Below, piece by piece: positions 1 to 8,905 of a DNA stretch of 64,000 nucleotides. Below the pieces are notes generated by a model. That model made no database searches. It saw nothing but the letters and a program-made list of their open reading frames with translations, and was not told the DNA's origin. This DNA is from PALSA-610 sp038239145 (GTDB taxonomy: Bacteria; Actinomycetota; Acidimicrobiia; IMCC26256; PALSA-610). Each line of letters begins with the position of its first letter. Position 1 is the first letter of the stretch. Location: the NCBI GenBank assembly GCA_038239145.1, contig JBBSFB010000007.1:49316-113315 (forward strand), given 5' to 3'. Both the position numbers and the translations under genes were made by a program.

Positions 1-1229
1 GCGTACTCGGGGGTGAATGCGATCTCGCGATCTTCCAGCACGAACTCGTAGAAGTGACCGAAGTACGCCCGCACGTCGGCGTCTGAGATGTCGGAGGGTC
101 GCAGCACGTCGTTCGCCTCGAGGATCCGCCGGAACCGCGTCACGTCGTGGTCGATGACGAACGCTTCGATCAGCGACTGGAACAGGTGCACTTCGGCCGG
201 CGTGTAGCGCTTGACGAGACCGAAGTCGAGGAACGTCACGTTCCCGCCCGGCCGGAACAGGTAATTGCCGGGATGTGGATCACCGTTGAACGACTGGAGG
301 CGGTAGATGCTGCGGAAGACGAACCGGAAGATCGCTTCGGCCGCGGAGTTGCGTTCGTCCTGCGACCAGGTTGTGGCCTCGGCAAAGCGCGCACCGTCAG
401 CGAGCTCGGTCGTCAGCACCCGCTTGGTCGAGAGCTCGTCGATCACGCGCGGCACGTGGATGAACGGGTGGTCGGCGTACCAATCGGCGAAGAGACGTTG
501 GTTGCCGGCCTCGTTGCAGTAGTCGAGCTCCTCGACGAGCCGGGCCCGCAACTCCTCTACCAAGGGCCCGTGCTCGAAGCCCGGGAAAAGCAGCGCGAGT
601 ACCCGGAAGATCACATCGGTGTTCAGGAGGTCGGCGCGGATCGCTTCGTCGATCCCGGGGTACTGGACCTTGACCGCGACGCGCAGGCCGGAGTGCGTGA
701 CCGCACGGTGCACCTGCCCGATCGACGCGGCCGCGATCGGAGTGGGATCCCACTGCGCGAACAGGCGCTCGGGCGCGGTGCCGAGTTGTTCCCGCACGAT
801 CTGCGCGCTCAATTCCGGCGCCATCGGCGGCGCGTCCTGTTGGAGCGACGCGAGCGCCTCCCGCATCGGCTCGGGCAGCCCGTCGTCGAGGTAGCTCGCC
901 ATCTGGCCGAGTTTCATGAGCGCGCCTTTGAGCTCCCCGAGCGCGTTCGCCACGTCGGTGGCCGTGCGGATCTGATGTTCGAGGTCGAGCTCCGTGCGGC
1001 GTTCCGGCGATGCAGCAACGCGGCGCGCGGAGTGCAGTGCTTGGCGGGCGCCGGCCCGGGCCCCGATCGCGGCCAGGCGACCGTTTCGGCTCATCACCGA
1101 GTCGCGCACGAACGCCAGGTCCCGCAGCGGTGAGGTCGCTCGATCGGGCCACCGGCGCCGGGCGGCGCGCACCGCCGCAACCGCCACGCCCAACGTAACG
1201 ATCGACGCCGCAGTGGTGGCCTTCCGCAC
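1..1229 (-). CDS. ABC1/AarF/UbiB-family atypical kinase (C-terminus outside the window)
   Basis: The reverse strand encodes an ABC1-family protein-kinase-like ATPase. It begins with a hydrophobic N-terminus, then shows the KxGQ motif (MKLGQM), the Ala-rich loop (AAASIGQVH), the VAVKVQ lysine, an ELDY motif, the catalytic GDPHPGN and the metal-binding DFG (FLDFGL). Family members support isoprenoid-quinone or lipid metabolism; the substrate here is unknown. About 409 residues are visible and the C-terminus lies beyond position 1. The GTG at 1229 is chosen because a TACGGT box (1241 to 1236) lies 6 nt upstream and no Shine-Dalgarno sequence is present, as expected for a leaderless start. It diverges from an acyl-CoA dehydrogenase across a palindrome. 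Confidence 0.88.
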   Translation of the reverse strand, partial: MRKATTAASIVTLGVAVAAVRAARRRWPDRATSPLRDLAFVRDSVMSRNGRLAAIGARAGARQALHSARRVAASPERRTELDLEHQIRTATDVANALGELKGALMKLGQMASYLDDGLPEPMREALASLQQDAPPMAPELSAQIVREQLGTAPERLFAQWDPTPIAAASIGQVHRAVTHSGLRVAVKVQYPGIDEAIRADLLNTDVIFRVLALLFPGFEHGPLVEELRARLVEELDYCNEAGNQRLFADWYADHPFIHVPRVIDELSTKRVLTTELADGARFAEATTWSQDERNSAAEAIFRFVFRSIYRLQSFNGDPHPGNYLFRPGGNVTFLDFGLVKRYTPAEVHLFQSLIEAFVIDHDVTRFRRILEANDVLRPSDISDADVRAYFGHFYEFVLEDREIAFTPEY

Positions 1230-1256
1230 ATGGCGACCGTACCTGCCCCTCAGTAC

Positions 1257-1276
1257 ACTTGACCGATCGGTCAAGT
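1257..1276. promoter_or_regulatory. Perfect 20-bp palindrome, probable TetR-type operator
   Basis: ACTTGACCGATCGGTCAAGT equals its own reverse complement. It lies between the divergent ABC1 kinase and acyl-CoA dehydrogenase genes, beside the kinase -10 box (1236-1241), and overlaps a possible TACACT -10 (1254-1259) for the dehydrogenase. The TTGACC...GGTCAA form resembles operators of TetR regulators of lipid metabolism. No regulator is adjacent, so it would have to act in trans. Confidence 0.6.
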
Positions 1277-1293
1277 TCTGAGAGGAGCCTCCG

Positions 1294-2478
1294 TTGACGG
1301 CGGACGAGCAGCGTGTGACCCAACTGTGCGACGAGCTTTTGGCGAAGCTCGATCCCAAGTCGACGGCTCCGGACGAGTTCCTCGGCGCGCAGTACGACCT
1401 CGGGCTGGCGTGGGTGCACTTCGCCGAAGGCTCCGGCGGACTCGGGCTCTCCCCGAAGTTGCAGAACACGATCAACGCCAAGCTGTTGGGCGCGGGCGCG
1501 CCGATCCCGTACGGACGCAACCCGATCGGTCACGGGATGTGTGCACCGACGATCGTCACGCACGGCTCCGATGCGCAAAAGGCGCGTTACCTGCGTCCGC
1601 TGTTCACCGGTGAAGAGATCTGGTGTCAGATGTTCAGCGAGCCCGGCGCCGGTTCCGACGTCGCCGGGCTCTCGTCGCGCGCGATCCGCGACGGCGAGGA
1701 ATGGATCGTGAACGGCCAGAAGGTATGGACGACGCTCGCGCACGTCGCCAGCTTCGGCATCGTGCTCCTGCGCACCGATCCCGAACAGGTGAAGCACAAG
1801 GGCATGACGATGTTCGTGATCGACATGCACGCGCCCGGCGTCGAGGTCCGACCGCTCGTACAGGCGACGGGCGAAGCGGAGTTCAACGAGGTCTACATGA
1901 CCGACCTCCGCATCCCCGACAGGGAGCGCCTCGGCGACGTCGGCGAGGGCTGGGGCGTCTCGCTCACCACCCTGATGAACGAGCGCGTCTCGATCGGCGG
2001 CCAGGTGAACCCGCGCGGGTCGGGCGTGATCGCGGTCGCGATGAACCAGTGGAAGGAGAACGAGCAACGCCACGACGCGGTGACCCGCGACAACCTCGTC
2101 CGGCTCTGGATCGACGCCGAGGTAAATCGCCTCACGAATATGCGCGCGAGCCAGACCCGGCGCAAGGGGACGCCCGGACCGGAAGGCTCGGTCGGGAAGC
2201 TCGCAATGGCCGGCCTCAATCAACGGATCATGAGCTTCGTCATGGACCTCATGGGTCCCGACGCGCTCCTGTACCCGAGCGGATACACGTTCGAGCGCCC
2301 CCGCAGCGCCATGGATCTGTCGAACCCGCAGAAGGCTTTCCTGCGGGTCCAGGCCAACTCGATCGAGGGCGGCACCACGAACATCATGAAGAACATCCTC
2401 GGCGAGCGCGTGCTCGGCTTGCCCGGTGAGCCCCGGCCCGACAAGGGTCTGCCCTGGAGCCAGGTGCCCCGAAGCTGA
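1294..2478 (+). CDS. Acyl-CoA dehydrogenase (FadE family)
   Basis: A 394-residue FAD enzyme that would introduce an alpha-beta double bond into an acyl-CoA. Family marks include the flavin-contact stretch QMFSEPGAGSDVAG, then VNGQKVWTT, the middle beta domain, the RVSIGGQ helix and the C-terminal EGGTTNIMKN segment. The substrate cannot be told from sequence. The start is a TTG preceded by GAGAGGAG at 1280-1287. Expression is probably controlled from the palindrome at 1257-1276. The nearby FadD, CoA thioesterases and SDR suggest a lipid- or steroid-degrading lifestyle, but no complete beta-oxidation operon is present. Confidence 0.93.
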   Translation: MTADEQRVTQLCDELLAKLDPKSTAPDEFLGAQYDLGLAWVHFAEGSGGLGLSPKLQNTINAKLLGAGAPIPYGRNPIGHGMCAPTIVTHGSDAQKARYLRPLFTGEEIWCQMFSEPGAGSDVAGLSSRAIRDGEEWIVNGQKVWTTLAHVASFGIVLLRTDPEQVKHKGMTMFVIDMHAPGVEVRPLVQATGEAEFNEVYMTDLRIPDRERLGDVGEGWGVSLTTLMNERVSIGGQVNPRGSGVIAVAMNQWKENEQRHDAVTRDNLVRLWIDAEVNRLTNMRASQTRRKGTPGPEGSVGKLAMAGLNQRIMSFVMDLMGPDALLYPSGYTFERPRSAMDLSNPQKAFLRVQANSIEGGTTNIMKNILGERVLGLPGEPRPDKGLPWSQVPRS

Positions 2479-2570
2479 CCATGTGTCCGGCCCCAACGTC
2501 CCATTTGGACGGGTCGGGCGGGCTGCGCGGTGAACGGCATCTGGACCATTCCTGAAGTTCTCGGGGCCCG

Positions 2571-4010
2571 ATGCCGACTGGAAAGAAGATGTTCGTACCC
2601 TCGCGCGTGCGCGGTTCCCTCGTCGCGGCCACCGCCGTGGCGCTCCTGACGTCGGTTGCAGCACCCGGGATCGCCTACGCCGCGACACCGACGACTGCGC
2701 CGACGCCGACGACCGTGCCCCAGGTGAAGACGCCCACTTCGACGACCTCGACGACGATCGGCGGCCCGCAGATCCCTTCACCGTCGGACCCGTCGACCAC
2801 GACGGTTCCCGGTCCGACGACCACCACGACGATCCCGCCGCCGCCGGCCGCGATGCCCGCGTTCACGTTGCCGACGAACTCGGGCCTGCAGTTGTTGCAG
2901 ACGATGCAGGGAGCCAAGCTGGATCTCAAGGCCGCGCAAGGCGGCATCGCCGCCGCGCAGCGCAGAGTCGCGGCCGCGACCAAAGCCGACAACGCGGCCC
3001 GGCGCGAGTCGAATCGGCTCTCTGGCATCGCCAAGAAGACGCAGGCCCAACTCGACTCGACGCGCACCTTGTTGCATCAGGCCGCAGCCGAGGCGTACAT
3101 CCACGCAGGTGACGCGCAGTTGATGACCGCGATCGAGGGCTACCTCAATACCAACTCGATCGTCGACGCGGGCAGCCAGCTGCATGTGCTCGGGACGTTC
3201 GGATCGAACACGACGAACCTTCTCGACCAGTACCTCGCGCTCGGGCGGCAGGTGGCCGCGCAGCTGACGGCGAGCCGTACCGTCTCCGCGCGTGCCGTCG
3301 ACGGGTTGCGGGCGGCGAAGGCTCACCTCGCCAAGCTGCACACGACGATCGACGACTCCAATACCCGCATCGCCGTCGCGCTCGCCGGGATCCACGACTT
3401 CCAGACCGCGGCGACGAGCGCGACCAGCCCAATCCTCGGACCGAGTCTGCTCACCGCCAAGCAGATGGCCGACTTCACCGTTGCCGAGCACTACGCGCCG
3501 CGCATCACTGTTCCCATCGAAGTGCTCGCGCAGATCTACCTCGACGAGGGCGCGGCCACGGGTGTGCGCGGCGACGTCGCGTTCGCGCAATCGATCCTCG
3601 AGACGGGGGGCTTCGCGAACCCGGGCAGCTCCGCCACCGACAACAACTTCGCCGGTATCGGTTGGTGCGACTCGTGCGCGCACGGGTTCGACTTCGACGA
3701 CGCCCGGACCGGAGTGCGGGCTCAGCTGCAGTTGCTGCGTATCTACGTCGATCCGACGTTCCCCGACGCCAAGTACAAGGACAAGATCCTGCTCCCGGGC
3801 ACCTTGCAGCTCGGCTTCCGCGGCAACGTGCAGACGTGGTGGGACCTGTGGGGCACGTGGGCCACGGGCGCGCTCTACGGGCAACGCGTGTACGACATCT
3901 ACGAGCGGATGGTCGTGTTCGCGCAGACCGATCCGACGCCGGTCGCAGGTGCACCGCCCGCCGGAAAGGCCGCGACTCCCGTCAAACCGGTAACGGCCGC
4001 GACGCCCTAG
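2571..4010 (+). CDS. Secreted coiled-coil protein with a C-terminal glucosaminidase (GH73-like) domain
   Basis: A 479-residue exported protein. A signal peptide ends near AYA (residues 36-38), followed by a Thr/Pro-rich linker (about 39-100), an Ala/Lys-rich coiled coil (about 105-280) like those of peptidoglycan-hydrolase regulators, and a GH73/FlgJ-type domain (about 300-460) with SILETGGF and NNFAGIGW. The Glu of SILETG matches the family's catalytic acid. It probably cleaves the glycan strand of peptidoglycan during growth or division. An alternative ATG at 2589 has a better Shine-Dalgarno (GGAAAG). The stop codon overlaps the stop of the reverse-strand P450 remnant. Confidence 0.8.
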   Translation: MPTGKKMFVPSRVRGSLVAATAVALLTSVAAPGIAYAATPTTAPTPTTVPQVKTPTSTTSTTIGGPQIPSPSDPSTTTVPGPTTTTTIPPPPAAMPAFTLPTNSGLQLLQTMQGAKLDLKAAQGGIAAAQRRVAAATKADNAARRESNRLSGIAKKTQAQLDSTRTLLHQAAAEAYIHAGDAQLMTAIEGYLNTNSIVDAGSQLHVLGTFGSNTTNLLDQYLALGRQVAAQLTASRTVSARAVDGLRAAKAHLAKLHTTIDDSNTRIAVALAGIHDFQTAATSATSPILGPSLLTAKQMADFTVAEHYAPRITVPIEVLAQIYLDEGAATGVRGDVAFAQSILETGGFANPGSSATDNNFAGIGWCDSCAHGFDFDDARTGVRAQLQLLRIYVDPTFPDAKYKDKILLPGTLQLGFRGNVQTWWDLWGTWATGALYGQRVYDIYERMVVFAQTDPTPVAGAPPAGKAATPVKPVTAATP

Positions 4011-4365
4011 TCCTTGCGCGTCATCCGGACGGGGAGATGGCGGACGCCGGTGTCCTTGTTGCTCCGCGTCCACTTCACCGGTCTTGTCAGCTCGAGCGAA
4101 CCGACGCGAGCGCACAGTCCGTCGAGCACCACCCGGATCTCGAGGCGCGCCAGGTTCGCGCCCGGGCAATGATGCACACCGTGATCGGAGCCGAGGTGCG
4201 GATTCGGGTCGCGCCGGAGGTCGAACTCGAAGGCGCGATCGGGAGTGATCGCGCCCAGCAACGTGCACACGTCGTGGGGGAAGTCGCTCGCGAAGAGATC
4301 GAGGTCGGTCACGTCGATCCCGCTCGCAACCTCACTTCGCGGGAATATCTCCACGGGCGCCGACG
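4007..4365 (-). pseudogene. Cytochrome P450 remnant (heme-binding end only)
   Basis: The reverse strand encodes only the last third of a bacterial P450: FDLRRDPNPHLG, a degenerate heme loop (HGVHHCPGANLARLEIR, keeping the heme Cys), then RSNKDTGVRHLPVRM at the C-terminus. In intact homologues the loop reads HLAFGxGxHxCLG; here residues are missing around HLGSDHG. The I-helix, ExxR and N-terminal domains are absent, and the reading frame runs antisense into the Ddn-like gene. This is a truncated, decayed gene filling the 370-bp space between two forward genes. Confidence 0.72.
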
Positions 4366-4379
4366 TTCCAGCTCCTCGT

Positions 4380-4814
4380 ATGCCCAACCTCGAAGACTTC
4401 AACAACGATTTCGGCGCCTTCAACGAGGCGCTCGTCGACGAGTTCCGGAACAACGGCGGTCAAGTGACCGGCATGTTCGGGAAGTCGCCGCTGGTGCTCA
4501 TCACCACGACGGGCGCGAAATCGGGCAAGCGACGGACGACGCCGATCGTGTACACGACCGATGGCGAGAACGTCGTGGTCATCGCATCGAAGGGCGGCGC
4601 GCCCACGAGCCCCGACTGGTTCCACAACCTGGTCGCGAACCCCGACGTGACTGTCGAGCTTCCGAACGAGAAGTTCGAGACTCGCGCCCGTGTCGCCGAG
4701 ACGCCCGAGCGCGAGCGCCTGTACCGGGCCCAGGCCGCGCTCATGCCGAACTTCGCCGACTACGAGAAGGCGACGACGCGCAAGATTCCCGTCGTAGTGC
4801 TCGAGCGCGTCTGA
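4380..4814 (+). CDS. Ddn-like deazaflavin (F420)-dependent nitroreductase/quinone reductase family protein
   Basis: A 144-residue split-barrel protein of the DUF385/Ddn family, whose members use reduced F420 to reduce quinones or nitro compounds. Matching features are LITTTGAKSGKRRTTPIVY, VVIASKGGAPTSPDWFHNL and the closing KTTRKIPVV-like strand. The ATG at 4380 begins MPNLEDFNN and gives the usual family length. Upstream lies only the P450 remnant. With the LLM oxidoreductase and the F420 ligase-like gene in this window it supports an F420-using host. Confidence 0.87.
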   Translation: MPNLEDFNNDFGAFNEALVDEFRNNGGQVTGMFGKSPLVLITTTGAKSGKRRTTPIVYTTDGENVVVIASKGGAPTSPDWFHNLVANPDVTVELPNEKFETRARVAETPERERLYRAQAALMPNFADYEKATTRKIPVVVLERV

Positions 4815-4915
4815 ACTCCCTCGAACCGGCGTGACTTCGACCGAACAGCGGGCTGAGCCCACGCGGTTCAGTGGGTGGGTCGTTCGGGGCCGGCGCCTGC
4901 GGGCCATACTGGCGC

Positions 4916-5266
4916 ATGGCTCTTGAACGAGATGAACGGCCGTGGGGCAGTTACGAAGTGCTCGTCGACGCCGACGACCACAAGGTGAAGTCGATCCTGG
5001 TCAAGCCGGGAAAGCGGCTGAGCCTGCAGAAACACGCGCGTCGCTCCGAGCACTGGTTCGTCGTGCGCGGCACCGGCGTGGTGACGCTCGACGACGCCCC
5101 GGTCACGGTGACGCCCGGTACCGCCGTCGACATCGCGCTCGGCGCGTCGCACCGGATCGAGAACACCGGTACCGCCGACCTCGTCTTCGTCGAGGTCCAG
5201 CACGGCGACTACTTCGGTGAGGACGACATCGTCCGCCTCGAAGACGACTTCGGCCGCGCCGGCTGA
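4916..5266 (+). CDS. Cupin domain protein, mannose-6-phosphate isomerase type II-like
   Basis: A 116-residue single cupin resembling the C-terminal domain of GDP-mannose pyrophosphorylase / phosphomannose isomerase. It begins RPWGSYEVL, contains KPGKRLSLQKHARRSEHW with metal-binding His and Glu, then the second cupin motif around IENTGTADLVFVEVQ. The known family role is mannose-6-phosphate/fructose-6-phosphate isomerization for nucleotide sugars; a stand-alone cupin could have another role. A CATACT box lies 5 nt before the ATG, suggesting a leaderless start. It converges with a methyltransferase over a GC hairpin. Confidence 0.82.
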   Translation: MALERDERPWGSYEVLVDADDHKVKSILVKPGKRLSLQKHARRSEHWFVVRGTGVVTLDDAPVTVTPGTAVDIALGASHRIENTGTADLVFVEVQHGDYFGEDDIVRLEDDFGRAG

Positions 5267-5269
5267 CGG

Positions 5270-5290
5270 CGCGCGGGTCAGACCCGCGCG
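5270..5290. terminator. GC-rich hairpin between convergent genes
   Basis: CGCGCGGGT-CAG-ACCCGCGCG forms a 9-bp perfect stem with a 3-nt loop just after the cupin gene and across the methyltransferase stop. It has no T-run, like many actinobacterial I-shaped terminators. Its placement suggests bidirectional termination. Confidence 0.5.
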
Positions 5291-6039
5291 TGCACCACGA
5301 GCCGGTAACGCTCGTGCCCTGCAGGCGGACCGACGACGGTCTCGACCTCGGAGAACCCGGCGCCCAGGCACAGGCCGTGCAAACCCGCCTCGGTGGGAAC
5401 CCACCAGTTGCCGACGTCGGCGTTGACCTCCGCGCCCGGAAGGAACTCGAGGATCGGGCGGCTCTGGCCCTCGATCGCGATTGCTTCGCTCTCGATTACC
5501 GCGAGGGCATTGGTGAGGCGCCGGAGCCGGCGCATCGCGGTGAACGGTTCCTCGAGGTGGTACAGCACCCCGAGGAAGAGCACGATGTCGAATGCACCGA
5601 CGGCGTCGAGGTCGGCGGTCATGAAGTCGGCGACCATCGACTCGACCCTGCTGTTGCGACTCGCGTGCGCGAGGTCGAAGCCCGCCTTTCCCGGGAGCGT
5701 GTCCGGGTGCCAGAGCTCGGGTTGTTCGTGGTACGGCTCGGGAGCCACTCCGCGGTCGCGACTGTCGCGCCAGTACGCCTGTTGTCGCGGGAGATCGAGC
5801 GACCAGACGTAGTGGTCGAGCGCGACGACCCGCGCCGCGCCTTCGCGTTCGGCCCGGAACGAGAAGTAGCCGTCCCAGGCGCCGATGTCGAGCACCGACT
5901 TGCCGCTCAGCTCGGGGAGGTGGAGACCCGCCCATTCGTGTTCGAGCAACTCCGGCGACTTGTGCCCCGGAGCCACGCGATCACCGAGATCGACGGAGTG
6001 CCACCAGAAGATGTCTTCCACGTCGCCACCGTCTATCAC
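5278..6039 (-). CDS. Class I SAM methyltransferase, CmoB/DUF1698-like
   Basis: A 253-residue methyltransferase. FWWHSVDLG precedes the SAM-binding glycine loop SVLDIGAWDGYFSF, then the acidic residue in VVALDHYVW and a later ADLDAVGAFDIVLFLGVLYHLEEP motif. It resembles tRNA (mo5U34) methyltransferase-like enzymes, but the real substrate could be a small molecule. The GTG at 6039 is chosen because it begins the family-like N-terminus and has GAATAT 5 nt upstream. The frame stays open upstream into the broken deacetylase gene, so the extension is not treated as real. Confidence 0.8.
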   Translation of the reverse strand: MIDGGDVEDIFWWHSVDLGDRVAPGHKSPELLEHEWAGLHLPELSGKSVLDIGAWDGYFSFRAEREGAARVVALDHYVWSLDLPRQQAYWRDSRDRGVAPEPYHEQPELWHPDTLPGKAGFDLAHASRNSRVESMVADFMTADLDAVGAFDIVLFLGVLYHLEEPFTAMRRLRRLTNALAVIESEAIAIEGQSRPILEFLPGAEVNADVGNWWVPTEAGLHGLCLGAGFSEVETVVGPPAGHERYRLVVHARV

Positions 6040-8026
6040 ATGCGATATTCGGCGCGACGCGCCGGCGCGAGCGCTACCCGACACGTGCTCTTGCCCAGCA
6101 CACCGAGCGCGGTCGATGATCGGGACGACGGGAGCCGGCGGCACCGCTTGGAAGCGGAGCCACGGCGACTCGGCGAGGATCTGGGTCAGCGTCCGGAACG
6201 AGATCGGGCGAGCCGCCGTGATCCTGAAGCTGCGGCTTACCGTCGGCGCCGCCGCGTAGACGGTGTTGCCCGCCTGGGCGGCGCGCACGGTGCACGTTCC
6301 CGCCAGGAGCAACGTGATCGTGGCGCCGCCGGCCCGCCCGCTCGGCACACGGTCGGTGTGGCCGATGTGAACGTCACCGCCAGTTTCGACGACGCGCTCG
6401 CGATCACCAGCACCTGCGCTTGCCCGAGGGTTTTGACCGGCAGCGCGTTGAACGTGATCGTCTGCGTCGACTTCGAGACGGCAAAGCTCTGGGTGACGAC
6501 GGGCGCTGCGTTGTAATTGGCGTCGCCCGCCTGATCGGCGCGCACTCTGCACGTTCCGGCCTTCAATAGTTTGACCGTCGTACCGTTGGTTCCCGTTGCC
6601 GAACACACGGTCGGAGTCGTTGTCGTGAACGTCACTGCGAGTCCCGAGGTCGCGCCGGCGGCGACGGTCACCGACGGTTGCGTGAGGAGCTTGGCCGCGA
6701 GGGCACCGAAGACGATCGTCTGGTCGGCCTCGTTCGCGTTGATCACGCAGTTGCCTGCGCCGGAGAAGCTGACCGTGGCGTTGTTCGTTTCCGGAGAGGT
6801 TGCATCCTCCCGAGGCTGCCTCGAGCGAGAAGGCGATCGGGATGCCCGATGCACCGCCGGTGGCCGACAGCGTCGCCTGGCCTCCGACGATTCCGGTGCC
6901 GGGCCCGGTGAAGCTGATCGCCGGGGGCGTCGGCCGCGGCGGCGCGGTGCCCACGCCGGTGTCGACGAGCGAGTAGTCGGAGCTCGACAGGGTCCCGTTA
7001 TGGTCGATGGTGACGCCGAAGCTCACGGCGTCGATGGTCACGGCACCGGCGGGGTGGTCCACGTCGCGGTCGTCCAGTCACCGGCGGCGGCGAAGGCAGG
7101 GCTCCCCCGGTCCAGTACGCCCACGTGCCCGTCGCGGAGCGTCCATACACGGTGAAGAAGACGGGGCTGTCCGACTTGTACGAGGCGCTTAGCGCGTAGG
7201 TCTCGCCCGCGACCGCGGTCGGCGCGCATTGACCGAGGTCGAACGTCGTCACGAGCTTGGCGTCACCCGAGCTGAAGTTCGACTCGTTGACGGTCTCTTG
7301 AGGGTGCCCGTTCGGGCCGCCGCTCGGGCTCCACGCGAACGACGCCGTGTTGGATCCGAAGCCTTCGGGTGTCCAGCATTGCGGGTTGGCCGGGCTGAGC
7401 AGGTTGGCCGACTGGAGTGTTGGGTTCACCAACCCGGCGTCGACGTGTCACAGATCTGGTGGAACGAGAACGGCAGCCCACCCGCCGCCGTTGTTCACGG
7501 CATCGGTCACGTCGCCTTCCAGCTGGGCGAGCGTGGTCGTCTGTTCGCCGTCGTCCGGCGTCTTGATGAGGTACGGGTTGGCGGGCGGGATGCTCTCGGC
7601 GTAGGGGCAGTCGGGGAAGCGACAGCCTCCGTCATCGAGCGAGTTGAGGTCGCCGACCCCGCGCCCGGAGTTGAATCCGCACGCCTGCACGAGCGACGCC
7701 GCAGTGTCGCTGGTGTCGGCGAACGGCAAGGCGAAATCGGTGACTGCGAAACCGTTGTCGAGCAGCACGTTGCGACCCTGGCAGATCTCCCGCTCCGCCT
7801 CTGCGCTCGGGAGGATCGGGAGGTCGGCGTTGTTGACCGTCTTGCCGCCGATCTCGTTGCCGGCGGCGACGAGCGCGTGGAGTTGGTCGTGCGAAAGGAG
7901 GCCGGCGTGACCGAGCCAGCCCGAGATCACGTAGAAGGTCCCGGCCATGCCGTGGGCCTGGAGTGACGCGGCCTGCAGCACCTCGACCGTGGCGACCACG
8001 ACGAGCAGTACGGTCGCCAAGCGCAC
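6040..8026 (-). pseudogene. Frameshifted secreted polysaccharide deacetylase with carbohydrate-binding and Ig-like repeats
   Basis: Five reading-frame changes interrupt one recognisable gene: near 7465, in a C5 run at 7104-7108, near 7050, near 6790-6805 and near 6340. The pieces read in order as a signal peptide, a NodB-type domain (GTFYVISGWLG, VTDFALPFAD), a carbohydrate-binding-like segment (GDAKLVTTFDLGQC, AYWTGG) and repeated Ig-like units (QTITFNALPVKTLGQ, AGTCRVRADQAGDANY). The TFDDG motif is missing, and the metal motif normally HTVNH reads KTVNN, so catalysis would be lost even if the frames were joined. No stop remains before the methyltransferase. Confidence 0.85.
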
Positions 8027-8074
8027 TCAGTGATCGCCAGGCCACACCCGGCACGGGGAAATCGAGCGTCGGCG

Positions 8075-8080
8075 TACTCT
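8075..8080 (+). promoter_or_regulatory. -10 box (TACTCT) for a leaderless start
   Basis: TACTCT is followed by 6 nt and the ATG at 8087, with no Shine-Dalgarno sequence. This is the spacing expected if transcription begins at the first base of the start codon. Confidence 0.6.
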
Positions 8081-8086
8081 CGGCCC

Positions 8087-8635
8087 ATGCCCACCAAGGA
8101 AGGCCCCGTGCCGCCGTTCGCGCCCGGCTCGGACCCTGACGAGTACGACCGCCTCCGCCGTCGGGTGCTGTGGAAGATGCCGAGCGGGCTCTACGTCGTC
8201 GGCTCCACCGACAAGGGGACGCAGCGCAACGGGATGATCCTCAACTGGGCGACCCAGGTGTCGTTCGACCCCAAGTGGATCGGTATCAGCGTGGAGCACG
8301 AGGCGCTCACGCACCGGCTCATCGAGGCGAGCGGGGTGTTCTCGCTGTGCATGATCGACCGCGAGGACCGTGCCATCGTGCGCAAGTTCACCAAGCCGGT
8401 CGATGTCGATCTCGACCAGCGCACGCTGAACGGCTTCGCCTACGTCGACGGGCCGGTCACGGGTGCACCCGTTCTGCAGCAGTCGGCCGCTTACGTGGAG
8501 TGCGAAGTGCGCCAGCCGGTCACGGTAGGCAACCACACGTTGTTCCTGGGCGAGGTCGTCAACGCTGCCTTCGTGAAGGACGAGGACACCGAGATCCTGC
8601 GCATGGAGGACACCCGAATGAACTACGGCGGTTAG
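8087..8635 (+). CDS. Flavin reductase-like FMN-binding protein
   Basis: A 182-residue split-barrel protein of the flavin reductase (FMN_red) family. It has WKMPSGLYVVGS near the N-terminus, NGMILNWATQVSFDPKWIGISVE in the flavin-binding region and GNHTLFLGEVV near the end. Such proteins reduce or bind FMN, either for two-component monooxygenases or as redox partners. No oxygenase partner is adjacent, so the role is open. The start at 8087 is supported by its -10 box at 8075-8080. A small hypothetical gene converges on it 3 bp downstream. Confidence 0.86.
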   Translation: MPTKEGPVPPFAPGSDPDEYDRLRRRVLWKMPSGLYVVGSTDKGTQRNGMILNWATQVSFDPKWIGISVEHEALTHRLIEASGVFSLCMIDREDRAIVRKFTKPVDVDLDQRTLNGFAYVDGPVTGAPVLQQSAAYVECEVRQPVTVGNHTLFLGEVVNAAFVKDEDTEILRMEDTRMNYGG

Positions 8636-8638
8636 CGC

Positions 8639-8905
8639 TCAGCCGAAAAGCAATCGGCGGACGGGCACGGCGGGCGGCTGCGGCTTGAACGCCATGTGGT
8701 ATTCGGCCAGCGCGTTGGCCGCGGCGGTCCGGTTCTCGGCAATCGGTGAGCTCTGCTCACCGTCGCGGTGTTGCCAGAACCAGCGGCCCCCGGTCGCCGA
8801 GACCTTGCCGATGCTCCTCCCCGCGCCGCCGGTGCCGATGCGGACCTCGGCCATGGTCAACGAGAGCGGCAGCACGTGGATCTCTGCTGTCGCCGTCGTC
8901 GTCAT
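8639..8905 (-). CDS. Small conserved-looking protein of unknown function
   Basis: An 88-residue protein I do not recognise. It has a Thr/Ala-rich start, a VRIGTGGAGRSIGKVSATGGRWFWQHRDGE-like middle with two glycine clusters and several aromatics, then an amphipathic helix (TAAANALAEYHMAF) and a Pro-rich tail ending RRLLFG. Codon use matches neighbouring genes, and AGAGGGA lies upstream of the ATG. No signal peptide or membrane segment is visible. It stands between two forward genes and faces the flavin reductase. Confidence 0.55.
   Translation of the reverse strand: MTTTATAEIHVLPLSLTMAEVRIGTGGAGRSIGKVSATGGRWFWQHRDGEQSSPIAENRTAAANALAEYHMAFKPQPPAVPVRRLLFG

Noticed and set aside
397..2781. A 794-residue reverse-strand reading frame opposite the acyl-CoA dehydrogenase.
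   Set aside because: It is Arg/Ala/His-rich, has no domain signature and lies antisense to clear genes, as expected from high GC3.
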